DNA of 64,000 nt, taken from Sporosarcina sp. (GTDB taxonomy: Bacteria; Bacillota; Bacilli; Bacillales_A; Planococcaceae). The notes beneath the pieces are model-generated. The model was not told the origin of the DNA and searched no databases. It was given only the letters and a program-made list of their open reading frames with translations. This document shows, piece by piece, positions 43,796 through 51,929 of this stretch (its first letter is position 1; every line of letters begins with the position of its first letter). The stretch is taken from assembly GCA_029263895.1 (NCBI GenBank), contig JARIDO010000027.1, forward strand, positions 60,924 to 124,923, in the 5' to 3' direction. Made by a program: the position numbers and the translations under genes.

Positions 43796-44632
43796 ATGTT
43801 TAAAGGTTTTTATACAGCCGGATCAGGAATGATCGCACAACAACGTCGCACAGAAATGTTAGCGAATAATATGGCAAATGCAAACACACCAGGATTTAAA
43901 GCAGAACAGTCTGTTCTACGTTCATTCCCGGAAATGTACTTGTCTAGAATTGATCATGCAAGGATACCGACTAAAAATAGCTTTCAAATGAAAGGCCTAT
44001 CTCCAGTTGGTGCAATATCTACAGGGACATATATGCAAGAAACACTTCCACTTTTCACTCAAGGACAACTTATAGATACAGGACTTACAACGGATGTTGC
44101 ACTTGTCGATGGTCAGTTGCCGACTGATGCTGAAACAGGAATCCAAGGAGCAATATTTTATAGACTTGAAAATGAAGCTGGACAAGAAGTGTACACGAAA
44201 AATGGTAACTTCTCACTTGATGCTGAAGGCTATTTAACAACACCGATTGGTCACTATGTTCTGGACAACAATGGTGCTAGAATCTCTTTGCAAAACGATG
44301 ACTTCCGCGTAACAGATCAAGGTGTTATTATGGAAGGTGACACTGCAGTTGCAACACTTGGCGTTGCATTCTCGGGACGACCAGATTCCCTCATTAAGCA
44401 AGGAAATGGTACATTCTTAAGCGGTGATGGAAATCTTCCAGGAGCACAAGGAAACCAAAACGTCACATTCTCAATGCTTCAAGGTTACACAGAAGGATCT
44501 AATGTAGATGCATCTAAGACAATGACTGATATGTTAACAGCTTACAGAGCATTTGAAGCGAATCAAAAAATATTACAAGCTTATGACCGAAGTATGGAAA
44601 AGGCAGTTAATGAAGTAGGACGTGTCAATTAA
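43796..44632 (+). CDS. flhO: Flagellar hook-basal body protein FlhO
   Basis: 278 residues, FlgF/FlgG-type rod protein. The N-terminal signature TEMLANNMANANTPGFKAE and a C-terminal coiled segment YTEGSNVDASKTMTDMLTAYRAFEANQ are the terminal motifs that pack rod and hook proteins together. AGGAGATGG before the ATG. Pairs with flhP 34 nt downstream; both follow mbl as in B. subtilis. Confidence 0.93.
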   Translation: MFKGFYTAGSGMIAQQRRTEMLANNMANANTPGFKAEQSVLRSFPEMYLSRIDHARIPTKNSFQMKGLSPVGAISTGTYMQETLPLFTQGQLIDTGLTTDVALVDGQLPTDAETGIQGAIFYRLENEAGQEVYTKNGNFSLDAEGYLTTPIGHYVLDNNGARISLQNDDFRVTDQGVIMEGDTAVATLGVAFSGRPDSLIKQGNGTFLSGDGNLPGAQGNQNVTFSMLQGYTEGSNVDASKTMTDMLTAYRAFEANQKILQAYDRSMEKAVNEVGRVN

Positions 44633-44666
44633 TAGTTCGAAGAGTATAAGAAAGGAGTTGGTTTAA

Positions 44667-45503
44667 ATGATAAGAACAATGAGCACAGCTACCAATACAC
44701 TAGGCCAATTACAAAACCAACTAGATATCATTGGAAACAACTTAGCAAACTCAAATACAAACGGCTACAAAGCCAATGAAGCAAAATTCCACGAATTACT
44801 TTATCAACAATTCAACAATGACAAAGCTGATACAGCACCAAGGCAGTCGCCAAATGGAATACGTTATGGTAATGGTGCTTTCCTTGGTCAAACGCAAATG
44901 AACTGGAAAGTCGGAGCTCTCCAATCAACTGGTCGCGGATTAGACTTTGCACTTACGACTCCTAAGCAATACTTCAATGTAATCATGCAGGATGGTGGCG
45001 GAGAACAAACGGTTTACACACGTCAAGGAAACTTTTATGTATCACCAGTAGCAAACGGACAAACGATGCTCGTAACCAGTGAAGGAAATGCAGTAGCAGA
45101 CGAAAACGGCCAACCAATCGTTTTCCCTGACAATGTGAAAAGCTATTCTGTAAAAGATGGCGGTTCACTAGAACTAGCTTATAATGATGGAAGTTATGAA
45201 ACTATTAATCTAGGCATTACTGTAATGGAAAGACCCAATCTTATGACCCGTCTTTCAGCAACAAACTTCGGAATTCCAGCTAATCTTGCACAACTAGGCG
45301 TAACAAGACAAGATGTATTAACGGATTTACGTGGCGCAGAAAGAAATGCAATTGGATTAGAAAATAACATGTTAGAAGGTTCAAACGTCGACTACCAAAA
45401 AGAAATGACGGACCTCATCAGTGTGCAGCGCTCATACCAATTTAATGCTCGCACAGTTACACTAGCTGATCAAATGCTCGGCTTAATTAATGGCATTCGG
45501 TAA
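44667..45503 (+). CDS. flhP: Flagellar hook-basal body protein FlhP
   Basis: 278 residues, paralogous to FlhO. It has QLDIIGNNLANSNTNGYKAN at the N-terminus and LEGSNVDYQKEMTDLISVQR at the C-terminus. Thought to form part of the distal rod. RBS AAAGGAG. Identical length to FlhO, but the middle domains differ. Confidence 0.93.
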   Translation: MIRTMSTATNTLGQLQNQLDIIGNNLANSNTNGYKANEAKFHELLYQQFNNDKADTAPRQSPNGIRYGNGAFLGQTQMNWKVGALQSTGRGLDFALTTPKQYFNVIMQDGGGEQTVYTRQGNFYVSPVANGQTMLVTSEGNAVADENGQPIVFPDNVKSYSVKDGGSLELAYNDGSYETINLGITVMERPNLMTRLSATNFGIPANLAQLGVTRQDVLTDLRGAERNAIGLENNMLEGSNVDYQKEMTDLISVQRSYQFNARTVTLADQMLGLINGIR

Positions 45504-45548
45504 AAAATCCGAATTCTTTAAATGAAAGCCAATTAGGGAGTTTGAAAC

Positions 45549-45845
45549 ATGACTGATGAAAAACAAAATAAAATACAGAAAAACGAATTCAATAGTAACA
45601 CGAATCCTATAAAAACTTCCCGAAGTAAAAAAACTGAGGATACTCAGAAAAAAACAATTTGGGTACAGATGAACTTAATACCAATATGGGCACGCATCTT
45701 AATTGTGCTCCTACTATTAATCATTGCAATTATTACAGGTGCAATGGTTGGTTATGGAGTTTTGGGTGATGGCGTACCGTCAGATGTTTTGAAAAAAGAG
45801 ACTTGGACACATATACTTGATATCATTAGAGGAGAGCAATCCTAA
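45549..45845 (+). CDS. EpuA-like small membrane protein (RNAP-beta-annotated family)
   Basis: 98 residues. A charged, low-complexity N-terminal half is followed by one membrane helix ([26 protein letters not shown]) and the ending [17 protein letters not shown]. This matches the family often labelled 'DNA-directed RNA polymerase subunit beta' or EpuA, found next to fabZ/flhP in Bacillales. The polymerase label is probably a database artefact. Function unknown. Confidence 0.75.
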   Translation: MTDEKQNKIQKNEFNSNTNPIKTSRSKKTEDTQKKTIWVQMNLIPIWARILIVLLLLIIAIITGAMVGYGVLGDGVPSDVLKKETWTHILDIIRGEQS

Positions 45846-45873
45846 AAAAGGATAGCTCTCCAACTTGTTTTTT
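45832..45873 (+). terminator. Possible terminator overlapping end of EpuA-like gene
   Basis: GAGAGCAATCCT/AGGATAGCTCTC stem containing the stop codon; six Ts follow after a short gap. Confidence 0.45.
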
Positions 45874-45907
45874 AGCAATTCACAAACTAAAAGTTAGGAG
45901 AATGGAT

Positions 45908-46348
45908 ATGCTAACGACAGCTCAACTACAAAAAATATTACCCCATCGATACCCTTTTCTAATGGTAGACCGCATTCTTGAACTTGAAGAAGGAAAGCGT
46001 GCTGTAGGCATTAAAAACGTAACAATCAACGAGGAATTTTTTACAGGACACTTTCCTGGTTATCCAGTAATGCCTGGCGTACTAATTGTTGAAGCACTTG
46101 CACAAGTAGGTGCTGTTGCCCTACTTATGAAAGAAGAAAATAAAGGAAGAATCGGGTTCTTCGCAGGAATCGACAATTGCCGATTTAAAAAACAAGTTAC
46201 ACCCGGCGACACATTGCGCCTAGAAGTTGAAATCACAAGACTTCGTGGTTCAATAGCCAAAGCCAAAGCAACTGCAACGGTAGACGGAGAAATGGCATGT
46301 GAAGCTGAAATTACACTCGCATTAGGACCTGTTACAAACGAACAATAG
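45908..46348 (+). CDS. fabZ: 3-hydroxyacyl-[ACP] dehydratase FabZ
   Basis: Dehydration step of type II fatty-acid synthesis; 146-residue hot-dog enzyme. Catalytic His in [13 protein letters not shown] and Glu in [20 protein letters not shown] follows. ATG 45908 is preferred over 45902, because TTAGGAG ends directly before the latter; it gives [17 protein letters not shown] as in B. subtilis. Confidence 0.95.
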   Translation: MLTTAQLQKILPHRYPFLMVDRILELEEGKRAVGIKNVTINEEFFTGHFPGYPVMPGVLIVEALAQVGAVALLMKEENKGRIGFFAGIDNCRFKKQVTPGDTLRLEVEITRLRGSIAKAKATATVDGEMACEAEITLALGPVTNEQ

Positions 46349-46494
46349 TCTTTAGTATGCTAATCAGATTAACAACTATACAAAATCACGTAAAATGAAA
46401 AAAAGTATACGAATAGTTCCCTCATTTCAGGTCAACCTACAAAGTATCATACAGATTGTATGGTAGACGGCTTGTGGAAAGGAGGGAATTTTTC

Positions 46495-46827
46495 ATGTTA
46501 AAAAAAGCAATCCCGTTCGTCCTTATTTCTGGTATTGCACTTGCAGCATGTGGAAATACCGAAACAGTTCCAAATAACAATGAAACACCTATGGAAGACA
46601 AAACAAGACAAATGACGCCAGAAGTTCACGACGAACAAACAGGGCCTAACATGGATGGACTCAACGAAGGAACAGACACCAACCAAAATCGTACCAACGA
46701 AGGAATCATGAACGACGATACCAATGGTACAAATAACACGACGAATGAGGATGGCGCAATCGAAGAAGGAACATCGAATGACGACATCATGGAGAATGAT
46801 CTCAACCGCAATAACAACAACCGCTAA
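46495..46827 (+). CDS. Low-complexity Asn/Asp/Thr/Glu-rich lipoprotein
   Basis: 110 residues. A type-II signal peptide with lipobox ALAAC (Cys19) is followed by an acidic, Asn-rich, disordered tail (DTNGTNNTTNEDG). ATG 46495 is 7 nt after GGAGGGAA; the ORF-track start 13 codons earlier is before that RBS. I do not recognise the family; short disordered lipoproteins of this kind vary rapidly among Planococcaceae. Exported and membrane-anchored by prediction only. Confidence 0.75.
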   Translation: MLKKAIPFVLISGIALAACGNTETVPNNNETPMEDKTRQMTPEVHDEQTGPNMDGLNEGTDTNQNRTNEGIMNDDTNGTNNTTNEDGAIEEGTSNDDIMENDLNRNNNNR

Positions 46828-46836
46828 CCACAAGCC

Positions 46837-46870
46837 AAAAAACCGTCTCCTGCAAAGGAACGGTTTTTTC
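46837..46870 (+). terminator. Terminator after lipoprotein gene
   Basis: AAAAAACCGT/ACGGTTTTTT stem, T-run on plus strand. Confidence 0.85.
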
Positions 46871-46911
46871 TTAGGTGGCTGTTTATTGAGCAAATTCCTG
46901 CAAAGTTTGCC

Positions 46912-47419
46912 ACGCGGGCATTCGCCCGCAAATCCTGTTTAACGCCCGAAAGCATCACCCGCGCGCCCGCAAAGTGGCTGAAACGCCCGAAAGCGTCACC
47001 CGCGCGCCCGTAAAGTGGTTGAAACGCCCGCAAGCATCTCCCGCGCGCCCGCAAAGTGGTTGAAACGCCCGAAAGCGTCTCCCGCGCGCGCGCAAAGTGG
47101 TTGAAACGCCCGAAAGCATCACCCGCGCGCCCACAAATGTGCAGAAACGCCCGAAAGCATCACCCGCGCGCCCGCAAAGTGGTTGAAACGCCCGCAAGCA
47201 TCACCCGCGCGCCCGCAAAGTGGTTGAAACGCCCGAAAGCATCACCCGCGCGCCCGCAAAGTGGTTGAAACGCCCGAAAGCATCTCCCGCGCGCCCGCAA
47301 AGTGGTTGAAACGCCCGAAAGCATCACCCGCGCGCCCGCAAATGTGCAGAAACGCCCGAAAGCGTCTCCCGCGCGCCCGCAAATGTGCAGAAACGCCCGA
47401 AAGCGTCACCCGCGCGCAA
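46912..47419 (+). repeat. 41-nt tandem repeat array C (~12 copies)
   Basis: The largest of four arrays. CGCCCGCAAA cores fall at 46923, 46964, 47005 and on at 41-nt steps. The unit is CCCGCGCGCCCGCAAAGTGG, a TTGAAA linker, then CGCCCGAAAGCATCA. Units alternate between minor variants (GTGGTTGAAA or ATGTGCAGAAA; GCATCA or GCGTCT). The array fills the ~660-nt gap between the lipoprotein gene and convergent ywpF. ORF-track entries here are repeat translations. Confidence 0.96.
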
Positions 47420-47460
47420 CACACCCCATACCCAAAACCACACTCAAATAGCAGCCAACA

Positions 47461-47487
47461 AAAAAAGCTGTTCAAAAAGAACAGCTT
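47461..47487 (-). terminator. ywpF terminator (minus strand)
   Basis: AAGCTGTTC/GAACAGCTT stem with A-rich plus-strand flank, i.e. a T-run when read on the minus strand. Confidence 0.85.
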
Positions 47488-47917
47488 ACTTATGATCTTT
47501 TTTTAAACGTGGACGAGAACGCATGTCGCTTTCAAAACGTTCCAATAGCTTATCACCAGCGAGACCTTCACCGATTAATTCTTCCAATAGTTGTTCAGCA
47601 TACTGACTTCTTGCGCGCTTCAATCTTCCTTTCAACAACACGGAAATGTTATCGCCTATCTGTCTCAAACTATCAACAGCAACTCGAAATGCGGCAGGTT
47701 CATTTTCAGGATAAGAGATGACAACTTTTGCATCTAAAAGTACTTCATCTGCTTTCCACTGTTCAAATGTTTCTTTATATTGCTTATCAATAAACATTTC
47801 AAGAATCCACATATGATGACTGTTCTCTTGGTTGATAATAATGCCGTCGATGAGGTGGAAGTCTTGTACTAGATCATCTTTCACAATTCCAACGGATATC
47901 ATTTTGAATGATTTCAC
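47486..47917 (-). CDS. ywpF: YwpF-like protein
   Basis: 143 residues, minus strand. SFKMISVGIVKDD, DGIIINQENSHHMWILEMFI, ISVLLKGRLKRARSQYAEQLLEELI and DKLLERFE run parallel to B. subtilis YwpF, whose gene also lies between fabZ and ssbB. GTG at 47917 has GGAGGTAG upstream; the ORF-track start 15 codons earlier is rejected. Function unknown. Confidence 0.82.
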   Translation of the reverse strand: MKSFKMISVGIVKDDLVQDFHLIDGIIINQENSHHMWILEMFIDKQYKETFEQWKADEVLLDAKVVISYPENEPAAFRVAVDSLRQIGDNISVLLKGRLKRARSQYAEQLLEELIGEGLAGDKLLERFESDMRSRPRLKKDHK

Positions 47918-48185
47918 AAACGCTACCTCCACTCTTATTTCATTTGAGTATACCATAATCAATAAAAATCAATATAAATGAAAACTAGGCAAAATTAAAT
48001 TGTGTGTGAGACTGAAAAAAAACAAATGCGTATTCTATAGCGTTTAGTGACTCAAAAAATAGTCAACGAGACTATAAAATCAAAAATTGAGGTGTGAAAT
48101 CGCTTCAAAAGCTGAATTTGCTACTTTGCCAGTATAGAAACTAATTCGTTATGATTACTTCATTCTTACAGAAAGGAGGGGTCAG

Positions 48186-48638
48186 ATGAATCATGTTGCA
48201 CTTGTAGGTAGGTTGACGAAGGAACCAATGCTGCGTAAAGTTACAGAAGGAAGAGTGCAGGCTAGCTTTGTACTTGCGATTAATCGAAACTTTAGAAATC
48301 AAAAAGGCGAAGTAGATGCAGACTTTGTTCTTTGTACTGTTTGGGGAAAGTTGGCAGAAAATACAGTTAAGCATTGTGGTAAAGGGTCGCTAATTGGTAT
48401 TGGTGGGCGCATACAATCTAGATCGTATGAAAAAGAAGACAAAAGTAGAGTCTACATTACTGAAGTCGTTGGTGAAGATGTTCGTTTTATTTTGACGAAG
48501 AAAAGGGAAAACGATAGCTTATATGGCGAACCTTTGAAAAATGGACAACCATCAGTGCAACAAGCTGAAGCGGAGAAAAAGAAGGAAAGTCACTTTAATC
48601 TGCCAAGCAAAGAAAAAGAAGGTTTACCTATTTTCTAG
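48186..48638 (+). CDS. ssbB: Single-stranded DNA-binding protein (SsbB/YwpH-like)
   Basis: 150 residues. An OB fold opens with MNHVALVGRLTKEP, followed by DADFVLCTVWGKLAENT and GSLIGIGGRIQSRSY, then a linker and a GLPIF tip recalling the DDDIPF protein-interaction tail of SsbA. Position after ywpF matches B. subtilis ssbB, the competence-induced paralogue that lacks that tail, so this version is longer than expected. RBS AAAGGAGGGG. No clear ComK box in the 220-nt upstream gap. Confidence 0.9.
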   Translation: MNHVALVGRLTKEPMLRKVTEGRVQASFVLAINRNFRNQKGEVDADFVLCTVWGKLAENTVKHCGKGSLIGIGGRIQSRSYEKEDKSRVYITEVVGEDVRFILTKKRENDSLYGEPLKNGQPSVQQAEAEKKKESHFNLPSKEKEGLPIF

Positions 48639-48977
48639 TAGTACAGCTGTGGAGTGTTTTACAGTGTACATACGTAAATAGGTGAATCGTAAGGAGGTGT
48701 GACGGGAGTAATCCGACATCTGAAATGTGTGGAAATATTTGTGTTGTAAAGGCCATTACAATTTAAAGTATGGGGATGCTTACGTTGTGGTCTTAGGAAC
48801 ACATACAGTGTGAAAGAAGGGGAACTGTATGTGTTTATATGGGGATGAAATAGAATGACTATTTCGATGAGGTAGGGAGAAATTTGCCATTTGTTACCGC
48901 ATGAGAAACCTGAAGTGTAGACCGCAAAAGCTTACAGGTTTCTGCCATGCGGATACTTAGAAAAGGATGTGAAAGAT
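48639..48977 (+). ncRNA. Gene-free stretch with two strong hairpins, possible structured RNA
   Basis: About 340 nt between ssbB and a small ORF. Hairpin 1 (48798-48835): AACACATACAG/CTGTATGTGTT, perfect 11 bp. Hairpin 2 (48897-48952): CCGCATG.AGAAACCTG pairs with CAGGTTTCT.GC.CATGCGG, 16 bp with one 2-nt bulge, enclosing a loop that repeats ACCGCAAAAG. Neither has a T-run. An AAGGAGGTG at 48691 precedes only a 16-codon ORF. Assignment as RNA is an inference. Confidence 0.4.
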
Positions 48978-49139
48978 ATGACAACAGACGAAAAAGAAAT
49001 GAACCGATTAGAAATGCAAATTGAACAACTCATTACAATTGTAGCAAATTTAAATGATCGTTTGCTTAAGATTGAAGAATTAGAACGGATGAGACAGAGA
49101 CATGGTTTTCGTACGACTACTATTGCAAGGGAAATTTAA
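48978..49139 (+). CDS. Small coiled-coil protein
   Basis: 53-residue ORF below the track cut-off, with AAAGGATGTG upstream of ATG 48978. Residues ~5-40 (MNRLEMQIEQLITIVANLND) have a leucine/isoleucine heptad pattern, so a short coiled coil is likely, followed by a basic tail ending FRTTTIAREI. I do not recognise it. It lies just before the ywqA terminator, converging with it. Confidence 0.6.
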   Translation: MTTDEKEMNRLEMQIEQLITIVANLNDRLLKIEELERMRQRHGFRTTTIAREI

Positions 49140-49143
49140 GTAC

Positions 49144-49175
49144 TAAAAAATCCCCTAAAATGGAAAGTAGGGGAT
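49144..49175 (-). terminator. ywqA terminator (minus strand)
   Basis: ATCCCCT/AGGGGAT stem; on the minus strand it is followed by TTTTTT. Confidence 0.88.
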
Positions 49176-49187
49176 AGTTGTATGCAT

Positions 49188-51929
49188 TTAGTAGTCAAAT
49201 GATAAAAGATCATTGAGCTCAGTATCAGAAAGCTCGGTTAGCCACTGACTAGACTGGATTAAGTCAGCAGACAGCGCTGATTTTTCTTCTAGCATTTTAT
49301 CGATTTTCTCCTCAATTGTACCAATTGTCACAAATTTATGGACATGGACAAAACGGGTTTGACCTATTCGATATGCACGATCAGTAGCCTGGTTTTCAAC
49401 AGCTGGATTCCACCAACGATCCGCATGTAAAACATGATTAGCAGCTGTTAAATTTAAACCAGTTCCACCAGCTTTTAAAGATAAAATGAATATAGGGAAC
49501 TCTCCATCTTGGAAAGCTTCAACTAAGCGGTCACGCTGGCCTTTAGGCATACTTCCAGTTAAGAAAGGTACATCAATGCCATGGAGTTCTGATAAGCATT
49601 GTCGAATTAGCTGTCCCATACCAATGTATTGAGTGAATATGAGACATTGTTCTTGGTTTCCTGCAACTTCTGCTGCCATCGAAACGATTCGATCTAATTT
49701 TTCAGATCGATTCATCATTTGTTCTGCTGGTGCATGAGGTTCTTTTAGGAATAAGCCTGGGTGATTACACAACTGCTTCAAACGACTGAGCATTTTTAAG
49801 ATGAGACCTTTCTTTTCAAAGCCAGATAATGTTTTTAATTTATATTTAGTTTCTTCTAAGAAGCTCTCATACAATGCCGCTTGTTCGGTAGTTAAAGGAA
49901 CATATTCATTTTGCTCTAGTTTTTTTGGTAAGTTAAGTTGTAAATCCGGATCGTTTTTTGTTCTACGTAACAAGAAAGGTCTGATTTTTGCGCGTAATTT
50001 ACGTTTATCAGATTCTGAATCATCACGTTCAATCGGAATAATAAAGTTATCAGAAAACCTTCCGAAACTACCGAAATAACCTTTGTGAATGAAATCGAAA
50101 ATTGCCCATAGTTCAGAAAGTCTATTTTCAATGGGAGTACCAGTTAATGCAATATGGTGTTTTCCTTTAAGCTTTCGAATAACACGGGATTGTTTTGTTT
50201 GCATGTTTTTAATGTTCTGTGCTTCATCTAGCGTAATACTAGCGAATTCAATTTCAGCAAGCATTTCGCTATCTTGAGAAGCCGTTCCGTACGTTGTCAA
50301 TACAACATCGGGTTTCACTGCATCAAGGTATTCTTTAAATTTTTCATCCTTGTGACGTGTTGCACCATAATGTGTATGGACACTAAGTGAGGGTGCAAAA
50401 CGCTCAATTTCTTTCTGCCAATTCCCAAGAACACTTGTTGGACAGATAATTAATGACGGTGATTCGGTTTCTAAGTTTTCGTGAACATGTAGCAAGTAAC
50501 TAATAAGTTGGACAGTTTTACCTAACCCCATATCATCTGCGAGGCAGGCGCCAAAGTGGTTTTGTCGCATGAATACAAGCCAATTATAACCGTCAACTTG
50601 ATAGGGGCGAAGTTCAGCCTGTAAGTTTGACGAAATACCAGCGGCTGGAAGACCTTTCTTATCAGATAACATATCCATATATTCACGTAATGATTGTTGC
50701 ATTGTAAATGCTAAAAGTGGATCATCTAGTTCATCTTCATTTTCTAATGGGACAATTTCTTCAGGTAATTCTTGAAATAAAAGGTCTTTGACAGTCCATT
50801 CACCGGCATCTGCACGATCCATTAGACTTCTAATCTTTTTGAGCCACTGAGGATCTATATGAAACCATTCATCACCTGAGCGGATATATTCTCTGTTTTC
50901 ATCAACAAGTTTGCGGAAGTCTTGCGGATCAATGGTTTGTCCGGATAACGAAAAACTCCAATCAAATGCCAATACTTCATCCAAACCTGTTGCTGATTTA
51001 TATGATTGAGTACTTGCATTTGTTCGCACTTTCATTTTAGATTCAGTTACTGACTTTAGCCAAGCTGGTAAGATGATTGGATAACCAAAAGATTGGAGTA
51101 ACGGCAAATCATTTTGGATGAACAACCGAACCTGAGGGTCTGCCATTGGTGTGGAAATGAATCCAATTGGCTCCTCCATCTCAATGGAACTTAAAAAAGA
51201 TGTCATTTCAGATTGTCGAGTCGAAATTTCGAGTGCGTGCTGTTTCCATTTTGTCGGTAAAGCATCCTCAATAAATCCGTTTACTTTCTTTGCAGCAGGT
51301 GTCCAATGAGTGCCACGTTCACCTACGATAACTGTTTCAAGCAACCATTCAGTATCGTTTTCAAATTCAGGTTCAGTCAATCGGAAAGCAACTTGAATAG
51401 CCATCGTCGAAATAGACTCTCCCGGCCAGCCGTATTTTCTAAGATGAGGAAGTAAAGCTGCTAATTGATCAGGATGAATTGCAGAGTCTGCTAGCTTGTC
51501 TCTCACTGCATAACTAATAATGGTCGCTGCTAGTTCAGAAATCCCAATTTTGTTGTCATCAAAACGTATGAAAGCACCATCTTCTACTGCGTGATCCCAA
51601 AGAGAGTTGTCATTCCAAGCCTTCATAGCTTCATGAATTGAAGTCATATATAATTGATCTTCTTTAGTGACTCCTTCAAACGAAATATAGCGATGTACAC
51701 TGGAGAATGCTTGCATTAATTGATCACTTCGCAAAATAACTTCATTGCCTTCGGTGTTTGACATTAAACCAAATAATGCACGTTCATTTGAAAAGAATAA
51801 AAGGGAAACTAGTTCATCAGCATGGATGTTACGCTCTTGTGCGTCTATCGCCTTAATAGAGAAAGTTCCATCAGCTAAAAGATGAAAAGATAGCTTGATA
51901 AGTCGATTTAAAGTAAAGGCGTTATTCAT
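49188..51929 (-). CDS. ywqA: SNF2-family helicase YwqA
   Basis: 913 residues. The N-terminal ~400 residues are an SNF2-associated region, followed by the RecA-like pair: Walker A ADDMGLGKTVQ, DEAQ box LDEAQNIKN, TGTPIENR, and C-terminal LIFTQYIGMGQ and HRYRIGQ-type DRAYRIGQ. SNF2 ATPases remodel protein-nucleic acid complexes; the role of YwqA is unknown. The ATG overlaps the stop of the upstream SWIM gene by 4 nt, so the two are translated together. Confidence 0.94.
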   Translation of the reverse strand: MNNAFTLNRLIKLSFHLLADGTFSIKAIDAQERNIHADELVSLLFFSNERALFGLMSNTEGNEVILRSDQLMQAFSSVHRYISFEGVTKEDQLYMTSIHEAMKAWNDNSLWDHAVEDGAFIRFDDNKIGISELAATIISYAVRDKLADSAIHPDQLAALLPHLRKYGWPGESISTMAIQVAFRLTEPEFENDTEWLLETVIVGERGTHWTPAAKKVNGFIEDALPTKWKQHALEISTRQSEMTSFLSSIEMEEPIGFISTPMADPQVRLFIQNDLPLLQSFGYPIILPAWLKSVTESKMKVRTNASTQSYKSATGLDEVLAFDWSFSLSGQTIDPQDFRKLVDENREYIRSGDEWFHIDPQWLKKIRSLMDRADAGEWTVKDLLFQELPEEIVPLENEDELDDPLLAFTMQQSLREYMDMLSDKKGLPAAGISSNLQAELRPYQVDGYNWLVFMRQNHFGACLADDMGLGKTVQLISYLLHVHENLETESPSLIICPTSVLGNWQKEIERFAPSLSVHTHYGATRHKDEKFKEYLDAVKPDVVLTTYGTASQDSEMLAEIEFASITLDEAQNIKNMQTKQSRVIRKLKGKHHIALTGTPIENRLSELWAIFDFIHKGYFGSFGRFSDNFIIPIERDDSESDKRKLRAKIRPFLLRRTKNDPDLQLNLPKKLEQNEYVPLTTEQAALYESFLEETKYKLKTLSGFEKKGLILKMLSRLKQLCNHPGLFLKEPHAPAEQMMNRSEKLDRIVSMAAEVAGNQEQCLIFTQYIGMGQLIRQCLSELHGIDVPFLTGSMPKGQRDRLVEAFQDGEFPIFILSLKAGGTGLNLTAANHVLHADRWWNPAVENQATDRAYRIGQTRFVHVHKFVTIGTIEEKIDKMLEEKSALSADLIQSSQWLTELSDTELNDLLSFDY

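Noticed and set aside
45549-45845. RNA polymerase beta subunit fragment
   Set aside because: The common database label does not fit: one membrane helix, 98 residues, no polymerase motif.
46912-47419. CRISPR array
   Set aside because: The 41-nt units are near-identical throughout, with no unique spacers, and no cas genes are present.
48780-48960. tRNA or rRNA gene in the hairpin region
   Set aside because: No cloverleaf, no TTCRANY arm and no CCA end; the stems are long single hairpins.
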